The translations under genes were made by a program, and so were the position numbers. Source: Neisseria chenwenguii (GTDB lineage Bacteria; Pseudomonadota; Gammaproteobacteria; Burkholderiales; Neisseriaceae). Taken from it: a stretch of DNA of 64,000 bases. The DNA lies in contig NZ_CP022278.1 of assembly GCF_002216145.1 (NCBI RefSeq), forward strand, positions 930,001-994,000, read 5' to 3'. The notes beneath the pieces were generated by a model that worked only from the letters and a program-made list of their open reading frames with translations, searched no databases and had not been told where the DNA came from. Positions 58,510-64,000 of the stretch are shown piece after piece (positions within the stretch are counted from its first letter, which is position 1; every line of letters begins with the position of its first letter).

Positions 58510-60780
58510 TTATCGTGAAATTTCCGGTTCCTGCTCTTGACTGCGTTCGTGGCGGGGCTGCTGCTCGAGCGCCGGTTTCTGTCCTGCCGGTGTCTGTGTG
58601 TGTGAAGGAATCTGAATCGGATGCGGCAAATCCAGTTTGCCGCCCTTCATCATCTTGGCCGTATGCTCGTAGTAGTTACGCAGCGCGTCGGTGCGGGTAT
58701 CGCCTTCCAAACCGCGCAGCGTGTCCGTCACGCCGCGTTCGTAAAACGCCAGTTTCTTCTGTTCGTTTTTACTGAGTTTCTGGGCCTTTTCGGTATAGAC
58801 GGTTTTGGCCGATACAAAACGTGTATCCATAGCAGCAGCCTTCATGTTGTCGGTTTGATGCACGACTTCGGCAGGCACTTCTTCCTGTCCGAGGCTGTGA
58901 ATCGGCACATCGTTGTCGGTATCGGCCCGCGGCGATGAGTTGACTTGGCTTTCAGACGGCATGGTGCTTTGCGCCTTCAAACGCTCGGCGGCGGCCAGCA
59001 TTTCGCGGTCGGGTTCGGTATGGACGCGTTCTCCCTGCTCCTGTTCAGGTTTTGCCTGCGTCTTTTCCTGCTCAGGCTTGGCGGTCTCTGCCTGCCGCTC
59101 CTGCTCGCGCGTCAGTACCGGCTCGATGCCGTTTTTGGCATAACGTTCGCGCAAGGCTTCCACCTGCTGCAAATCGGCCTGTGTCGGCGTGTAACCACTG
59201 GTTTTAATGCCCTGTGCGGCCGCTTCGATAAACATCATCTGCCTGAATGCCTTGCTGCCCGAAATCTTGATGTTGTCCCAACCTTTGGCCTTGACCACTT
59301 CCAGCATATCTTTCACGGTTTGCGGATCTTGCAGCGAAGTTTTAAGTTGTCGGCCTTTGTCTTCAAACAGTACGGTTTTGCCGTCGGCGGCGGAATAAAA
59401 CTTGCCGCCAATCGCGTGATAACGCGTTTTAAGGGTGTCGGGGATACGGTATTCCAAATCCAAAACCGCTTTTTTGGCCTGTTCAGACGGCATGGGTGCG
59501 GTTTGAACATCGGGCTTTGGGGTGTTTGTTGTTTTGGCGGTTTCGCCGGCCGCTTTTTGCTGCGGTTGGTTTTGCTCATGCTCTTCAGGACGGCCTGAAC
59601 GTTCGGTTTCCTGTGTGCGGCCGTCAAATTCGATGCTGTTGGTCTCTGCCGCTGTTGCGGCTCGGGTTTCGGTTTTCATTTGCTGCTCCTGTTGTGAAGG
59701 AATATCGGATTCGGTGTTGCCTGCTGTTTGGGAAGGCTCGGGACTCGGCTCAGGCCGTCTGAAACGGTTTTCAAATGCCGCACGCACGGCTTCGATTCCG
59801 GCCAGATTGTGCAAATCGTTAAAATCGCTCGGCAGCGGCGGACGGCCTTTTTCGTCCACGCCTTTGCCTTTTTGGAACTGCTGAATCTGCGTCATGGTAA
59901 ATTCGGGCTGTACCGCCACCGCGCGGCCGTTGAAGAATTCTGCGGCCTGCCGTGCCTTTTTGATACCGGTCTGCGACGCGTCGTTATCCACCGCAATCAC
60001 CACCGGCACCTGTTCGGGCAGCGTTTGGGAAAGCCGCTCGGCTACCGTCACCATGTTACCGGCGTTAAAGGCGATGATGACCGGTCTGCCTGTTGCCTGA
60101 TGAATGCTGGCGGCAGTCGCATAACCTTCGGCCAATACCACGCCGTTGTCCACGTCCTCCGATTTGCCGATAAAGGCATAGCCGCCTTCTACCTGGCCGC
60201 CTGACAAAAAGCGTTTGCCGCCGTCTTGGTTGATGGATTGCAGGTTGACGATTTCGCGCCCGTACAGCACCGGAATCACCAAATTAATGTCGCCTTGGTA
60301 TTCGTTTAAACGCAGACCGGCAACAGTGGCCGCGTCGGTAATGCCTTTGGCCAACAAATACGGATGAGTTAAATCGGCCGGACGGCTGTTTTTCCAAACC
60401 GTCTGCGCCGTACCTTTCACTTTCTGCCACGTGCGCTGCCGTTCGGCCTCTGCCGCCTGCCGCCTTGCTTCCGATTCCGCTTTGCGCTGCGCCACTTCTT
60501 CGGCACTCGGCGGCGTGTATGGTTTATCGGGCTTCCAGCCGTTTTGCCGGGCCATTTTCCAAACGGTTTCAATGTGCCACATACCCGGCTTCAGGCTTTT
60601 CCATGTCGTTTTCGCATCTCGGGCGGAATAGCTGTCGCCGCGTTGTGACCACTCGTCCCACAGGTCGAAACCGTTTTCGCCCAATTCGTCTTTGACCGCC
60701 GCTCCGACGTGCCACCAGTCGTCGCGGTCGTGCGGGTCGATGTAGCTCAAGGCACTGCGGATGTTGTCGATGTCGCTCAT
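58510..60780 (-). CDS. TraC-like DNA primase (PriCT_2, Toprim, LPD7-type domains)
   Basis: A 756-residue protein starting MSDIDNIRSALSYIDPHDRD at 60780 (GGAGGAAAAC upstream). Residues 1-70 fit the PriCT_2 primase-associated domain (RDDWWHVGAAVKDELGENGF). A Toprim domain follows with VVLAEGYATAASIHQATGRP and VVIAVDNDASQTG. The C-terminal part has an LPD7-like domain (RYHAIGGKFYSAADGKTVLF) found in mobile-element primases and relaxases, then a long charged tail. Such primases are transferred with DNA and prime second-strand synthesis in the recipient. Confidence 0.85.
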   Translation of the reverse strand: MSDIDNIRSALSYIDPHDRDDWWHVGAAVKDELGENGFDLWDEWSQRGDSYSARDAKTTWKSLKPGMWHIETVWKMARQNGWKPDKPYTPPSAEEVAQRKAESEARRQAAEAERQRTWQKVKGTAQTVWKNSRPADLTHPYLLAKGITDAATVAGLRLNEYQGDINLVIPVLYGREIVNLQSINQDGGKRFLSGGQVEGGYAFIGKSEDVDNGVVLAEGYATAASIHQATGRPVIIAFNAGNMVTVAERLSQTLPEQVPVVIAVDNDASQTGIKKARQAAEFFNGRAVAVQPEFTMTQIQQFQKGKGVDEKGRPPLPSDFNDLHNLAGIEAVRAAFENRFRRPEPSPEPSQTAGNTESDIPSQQEQQMKTETRAATAAETNSIEFDGRTQETERSGRPEEHEQNQPQQKAAGETAKTTNTPKPDVQTAPMPSEQAKKAVLDLEYRIPDTLKTRYHAIGGKFYSAADGKTVLFEDKGRQLKTSLQDPQTVKDMLEVVKAKGWDNIKISGSKAFRQMMFIEAAAQGIKTSGYTPTQADLQQVEALRERYAKNGIEPVLTREQERQAETAKPEQEKTQAKPEQEQGERVHTEPDREMLAAAERLKAQSTMPSESQVNSSPRADTDNDVPIHSLGQEEVPAEVVHQTDNMKAAAMDTRFVSAKTVYTEKAQKLSKNEQKKLAFYERGVTDTLRGLEGDTRTDALRNYYEHTAKMMKGGKLDLPHPIQIPSHTQTPAGQKPALEQQPRHERSQEQEPEISR

Positions 60781-60799
60781 GTTTTCCTCCAAAAGAAAA

Positions 60800-60832
60800 A
60801 GGCCGTCTGAAAAAATCATTTTCAGACGGCCT
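60800..60832. terminator. DUS-pair hairpin between the toxin gene and the primase gene
   Basis: Inverted DUS pair 68 bases after the RelE/ParE-type stop on the minus strand. Confidence 0.7.
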
Positions 60833-60899
60833 GTCGATAGGCTGAACCCCGATAATTCGGTCGATAAAAAACCTGCAAACTGTTTTGCAGGCTTCAGAA

Positions 60900-61181
60900 T
60901 TATTCAGGATATTTTCTTCTTGTATGCAGGACACGGAGAATTTTAATTTTTCCTCCCTCCATCTCATAGGCAATAAAATAGTTGGGATGAAAAATCAGCT
61001 CGCGGGTATATTCAATCCGACCGCTCCTGCCTATATAGGGCATATGTACAAGGTTATTGGCACTTTCCTGAACAAGTTGTTCAAACTCAAATGCCGCTGC
61101 CGGATTTTCAGAAAAGATGAAATCAACGATTTCATCCACATCTGTCAAGGCGGATTTTGTCCAATCAAGAAGCAGCGGCAT
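60900..61181 (-). CDS. RelE/ParE-family toxin
   Basis: A 93-residue ParE/StbE-type toxin: LDWTKSALTDVDEIVDFIFS, NNLVHMPYIGRSGRIEYTRE, and the C-terminal strand IKILRVLHTRRKYPE. Overlaps the antitoxin gene end by 17 bases. ParE-type members poison gyrase, RelE types cleave mRNA; which applies cannot be told. Confidence 0.88.
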   Translation of the reverse strand: MPLLLDWTKSALTDVDEIVDFIFSENPAAAFEFEQLVQESANNLVHMPYIGRSGRIEYTRELIFHPNYFIAYEMEGGKIKILRVLHTRRKYPE

Positions 61182-61362
61182 TTTTCAACTTCACTATGCG
61201 CTCAGTACGCTTAGCTGCAAAATGCACCCTTGCCTCTTCATGACTGACTGTCGGTGAAACTCGAGCCTCTTCTATCTTTTTCTTCAGCCATGCTTCATAG
61301 TCGTCAGCCTGCTGTTGAGTGTCGAATTCGGAAATCCGGTTATCCAATGTTGCAGTATTCAT
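61165..61362 (-). CDS. StbD/RelB-like antitoxin
   Basis: A 65-residue protein (SEFDTQQQADDYEAWLKKKI core, then VSHEEARVHFAAKRTERI) directly in front of the toxin gene. The core is the stability-determinant type found with ParE/RelE toxins. Overlaps the upstream paralogue by 4 bases. Confidence 0.8.
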   Translation of the reverse strand: MNTATLDNRISEFDTQQQADDYEAWLKKKIEEARVSPTVSHEEARVHFAAKRTERIVKLKNAAAS

Positions 61363-61553
61363 AATAATCTCTCAATTTGGGTATATGTATTCTCACGTCG
61401 CTGACGTAGGCGTTCCATCACCTCGTCATGGGTATGAAAGGTTTTGCATTTCAAACCTTCTTCAACCTTTTGGCGAAACCAAACATCATAATCATCGGCC
61501 TGTTGCTGAGTGTCGAATTCGGAAACCCGATAATCCAGTACAACATTGCTCAT
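61359..61553 (-). CDS. Tandem paralogue of the antitoxin
   Basis: A 64-residue protein starting MSNVVLDYRVSEFDTQQQAD at 61553 with GGAGAATG upstream. Its core EFDTQQQADDYDVWFRQKVE closely matches the next gene, so this is a tandem duplication of the antitoxin. One copy may have become a dedicated repressor or protect against another toxin. Confidence 0.75.
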   Translation of the reverse strand: MSNVVLDYRVSEFDTQQQADDYDVWFRQKVEEGLKCKTFHTHDEVMERLRQRRENTYTQIERLL

Positions 61554-61619
61554 AATCATTCTCCAAATTATTAAATTATTGCTGTTTCCCACCGCCTGCG
61601 GTGGCTGATTTTCAACTGA

Positions 61620-61649
61620 TGGTAACAAGTTTCTGCTTGTCAGGCAATC
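61620..61649. repeat. 30-bp repeat shared with the site at 26744
   Basis: TGGTAACAAGTTTCTGCTTG then TCAGGCAAT, matching 26744-26774. Located just upstream of the toxin-antitoxin genes. Confidence 0.6.
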
Positions 61650-61688
61650 AAACCGTCAGGCGTCTGAAAAACAATCAGCCCCTTAAAC

Positions 61689-63707
61689 CTAGGCGGCCGC
61701 CACGGTATCTGATGTGTCTTTCAGTATCTTGGCGATAAAGTCCAGACTGCCGCTGCCCCAGTTTTGCGCGATTACCGGCACCAGTTGGGCGACGTAATCC
61801 GGCGGGCTGCCCGGCGGGATGAGGACACTCAGCAGCGAACGGGCGATGTCTTCCGCATTGGACGCATCTGCCCAATGGAAGCTGTCTAACGCTTCCGGTG
61901 GTACAAATTCAGCTTTCGGTATCGCTGCACTTACCTTATTCACTGTACGAACATCCAAAGGCGGAATCACCGGCAGCGGCCGGTTGGCGCGTTTGCTGAA
62001 AACCGGGTCTTGGTAATACACGATTTTTTGCGCGTAAACCGGCCGGCTGTTGCCCAAACTGATGATGCAGTCGCTTTTGGGCATCATCTTGAGTTCGTCC
62101 GGATTCATCACCGCCCTGCGCTGGTCGCTGGTACTGGTGCTGCGGCTGCCGAGTTTGCCCGCCGAACGTGAAACCGATTTGGCTTTGTAGGTCTCGTAGC
62201 CTATCAGCTTGCTGTACTCCTCCGCGTCGGTCTGTTCGCGCGGCGGATAAACGATTTGGCAAGCGAAATTGGTGAAGAAGGTGCGCGTCGCGTCACGCCC
62301 GTACAAATCGGTAACTTGGGACGGCGTTTGGATAATCAGCAGCAGCCGCAAGCCGTAACCGGCGATGTAGGACACGCCGTGCTGAATCGCCGGTATTACG
62401 CCCAAAGCGGTAAATTCATCCATCAGCAGGCAGCATTGGTATTTCAGACTGTCGGGATTGTTGGACGGCAAACCCTGCTGCACGTTTACCGAAACCAATT
62501 GGCTGAAAAACAGGTTGGTCAGCCGTGAAAAAACCGCCGTTTCCGTTGGTACGATTCCGATATAAACCGTCATCCGCTTTTTGCGTACTTCATCGAGATA
62601 GAAATCGTCGCCGCTGGTGGCCGCTTCTACCACGGGGTCGATGAAGATACCCAAAGGGGCGGTCAGCGTGGCCAAAATATCGGCACCGGTCTTGGCGTTG
62701 CCGTTGGCAAAGCCCATCAGCAGGGTGCGGCAGTTTTGGCTCAAGCGTGTCTGCGGTTGTTGGTCACGCAGCATGACCTCGTCTTTAATCCATTCGGCCA
62801 ACGTGTGGCCGTCTGAAGGTGTGGTGAGGCGGAACAGATTGGCCAACGTGGTTTTGTTTTCCTGAAGAGAAAGATCGCGCTCGTTTTCGGTTTCAATCAT
62901 GTAAAGCAGCAAACCGGCAAACAGGTTTTGCGCCGATTCCTGAAAGAAAGTCGCGCTGCCGCTGTCTTTGACCGGTTTCGGATACATGATGGCGGCAATG
63001 TCTTTCACGTCTTTGTAGGTGTAAACCGGATTGCGGCGGATATAGGTGCAGGGATTCCAGCGGTGCGACACCAAAGGCGCATTGGGATTACGCTCATGCT
63101 CAGGCATACGGCCGGCCGGATTGAACAGAAACACTTCTTGACCGTGTTCTGCACGGTAGCCGCCGCTAATGAGGAAATTTTCCAGTTTCGGGTCGAAAAC
63201 GACCATGCTGTCGCGGTAGTGCAGGCAGTTGGGAATCACAATGCCCACACCTTTGCCCGAACGGGTCGGTGCAGCCAGATACAGAAACTCGTTTCCTACC
63301 CAGCGCAGATAATCATTACCGTATTTACCGATCAGTAAATCCGGTTCTTCATCGCCCTGAAACTTCTTTTTCAAAAGGCCGTGTTTGGCGATTTCCGAAC
63401 GTTTGGCAAACCGCGCAGAGCCGTGCAGTTCGCGCTTGGGCTTCATCAGCACCGCCGCACAAATGATGACTGCCGTCACAGCCGGAATCAGCAGCGCAAT
63501 AAAGGCCGATACCTCAAAGGCCGTCTGAGCACCCGGCTTCAAACGGTCGTAATAGTGCCAGTAGCGGTACAGCATACCGACGGACGGCTCCGCTTTCAGG
63601 CTCAGCCATGTTGTCATGACGGTACTGCCCAAATACAGACCACCGGCCAAGCCGAACGGCACGAAGATACCCAGTGCGGCCAGCAGACCGAAAAACTTGT
63701 TTTTCAT
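61689..63707 (-). CDS. traG: Type IV coupling protein (VirD4/TraG family)
   Basis: A 672-residue inner-membrane ATPase that brings the relaxosome to the mating channel. Two N-terminal membrane segments (about residues 7-30 and 65-88), Walker A APTRSGKGVGIVIPN near residue 150, then VVFDPKLENF, Walker B CCLLMDEFTALGVI, and the late IIQTPSQVTDLYG motif of the family. Complete and full length. Follows the SSB gene on the minus strand. Confidence 0.95.
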   Translation of the reverse strand: MKNKFFGLLAALGIFVPFGLAGGLYLGSTVMTTWLSLKAEPSVGMLYRYWHYYDRLKPGAQTAFEVSAFIALLIPAVTAVIICAAVLMKPKRELHGSARFAKRSEIAKHGLLKKKFQGDEEPDLLIGKYGNDYLRWVGNEFLYLAAPTRSGKGVGIVIPNCLHYRDSMVVFDPKLENFLISGGYRAEHGQEVFLFNPAGRMPEHERNPNAPLVSHRWNPCTYIRRNPVYTYKDVKDIAAIMYPKPVKDSGSATFFQESAQNLFAGLLLYMIETENERDLSLQENKTTLANLFRLTTPSDGHTLAEWIKDEVMLRDQQPQTRLSQNCRTLLMGFANGNAKTGADILATLTAPLGIFIDPVVEAATSGDDFYLDEVRKKRMTVYIGIVPTETAVFSRLTNLFFSQLVSVNVQQGLPSNNPDSLKYQCCLLMDEFTALGVIPAIQHGVSYIAGYGLRLLLIIQTPSQVTDLYGRDATRTFFTNFACQIVYPPREQTDAEEYSKLIGYETYKAKSVSRSAGKLGSRSTSTSDQRRAVMNPDELKMMPKSDCIISLGNSRPVYAQKIVYYQDPVFSKRANRPLPVIPPLDVRTVNKVSAAIPKAEFVPPEALDSFHWADASNAEDIARSLLSVLIPPGSPPDYVAQLVPVIAQNWGSGSLDFIAKILKDTSDTVAAA

Positions 63708-63720
63708 CTTTTACCCCATT

Positions 63721-63743
63721 AAAAAAGCCCGCACGGGGCGGGC
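63721..63743 (-). terminator. Intrinsic terminator after the SSB gene
   Basis: GCCCGC / GCGGGC stem with an A6 tract on the plus strand (a T-run on the transcript). A DUS lies beside it. Confidence 0.7.
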
Positions 63744-63772
63744 ATACGGTTACAGGTTTTTTTCAGACGGCC

Positions 63773-64000
63773 TTACAGATAATCCAAACCGGCTGCCGTT
63801 TCTCCCTGCTGCTTGGTATGGATAATCTGCATTTCCCCGGCGATGATTTCATACACCGTTTTCTCAACACCTTGATGGTCGTAGCGGCGCGACTGCATCT
63901 TACCGGCCACCCACAGACAGTCACCTTTTTTCATATAGCGGCAGACCGTTTCCGCCTGTTTGCCGTACAGCACGACGGTAAACCATTCGATACGCTCGCG
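63773..64000 (-). CDS. ssb: Single-stranded DNA-binding protein, 5' end outside the window
   Basis: The C-terminal 75 codons of an SSB: ERIEWFTVVLYGKQAETVCR, YMKKGDCLWVAGKMQSRRYD and VYEIIAGEMQIIHTK match the OB-fold of bacterial SSBs. The usual acidic DDDIPF-type tail is absent, ending instead GETAAGLDYL, as in some element-encoded SSBs. The start lies beyond base 64,000. Likely protects transferred single strands. Confidence 0.85.
   Translation of the reverse strand, partial: RERIEWFTVVLYGKQAETVCRYMKKGDCLWVAGKMQSRRYDHQGVEKTVYEIIAGEMQIIHTKQQGETAAGLDYL

Overview
The window is chromosomal DNA of a Neisseria species, probably a commensal. Neisserial DNA uptake sequences (DUS) occur throughout, mostly in the AG form (AGGCCGTCTGAA) and often as head-to-head pairs that double as terminators. 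There are also dRS3-type 20-mers and many GC-rich palindromes. The dominance of AG-DUS and the GC-rich core genes argue against meningococcus or gonococcus; the species cannot be fixed from this sequence alone.

Bases 1-22,415 are ordinary neisserial backbone: the end of cysS, a flavin-dependent oxidoreductase, the ubiU-ubiV-ubiT operon for oxygen-independent ubiquinone synthesis behind an FNR-like promoter, a small double-glycine bacteriocin with a two-helix putative immunity protein, ppc, moaC, a moeB/thiF-like gene, pyrBI with an E. coli-style leader-peptide attenuator, a GNAT fusion, small lipoproteins, a FadL/OmpP1 porin, waaA, a rhodanese, an AhpD-like protein beside a frameshifted AraC regulator, a CopD-like protein and TerC.

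At 22,416 a tRNA-Lys(UUU) marks the edge of an integrated element that fills the rest of the window and runs past base 64,000. A tyrosine recombinase reads outward into the tRNA. The operon ending in the integrase also carries TraL-like (ParA-type) and TraM-like genes. Further inside are an AntA/AntB antirepressor with a structured leader, a TrbM-like protein, small gene pairs including a HEPN-like protein, a FiwA-like fertility-inhibition protein, a divergent CI/Cro-like switch with shared operators, a replication-like protein followed by an origin-like region with a DnaA box, a YefM-YoeB module, and a TraK-like protein preceded by an array of ACAAC repeats phased at about 11-12 bp. The right part (54.6-64 kb, all minus strand) is a conjugation module: relaxase, MobC-like protein, TraC-like primase, VirD4/TraG coupling protein and SSB. 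Together these look like an IncP-related integrative conjugative element.

Two cargo blocks sit in the element. One (38.4-48.0 kb) is a two-partner secretion / contact-dependent inhibition locus: TpsB, an 1864-residue TpsA with a C-terminal toxin domain, a CxxC-type putative immunity protein, then an orphan frameshifted toxin cassette and its putative immunity gene. The other (49.7-54.2 kb) is an AT-rich three-gene operon: a complete C5-cytosine methyltransferase, a protein with two GHKL ATPase modules (MORC-like and histidine-kinase-like), and a response regulator with an unknown C-terminal domain. No restriction nuclease is recognisable. This operon is the best candidate for an under-described defence system.
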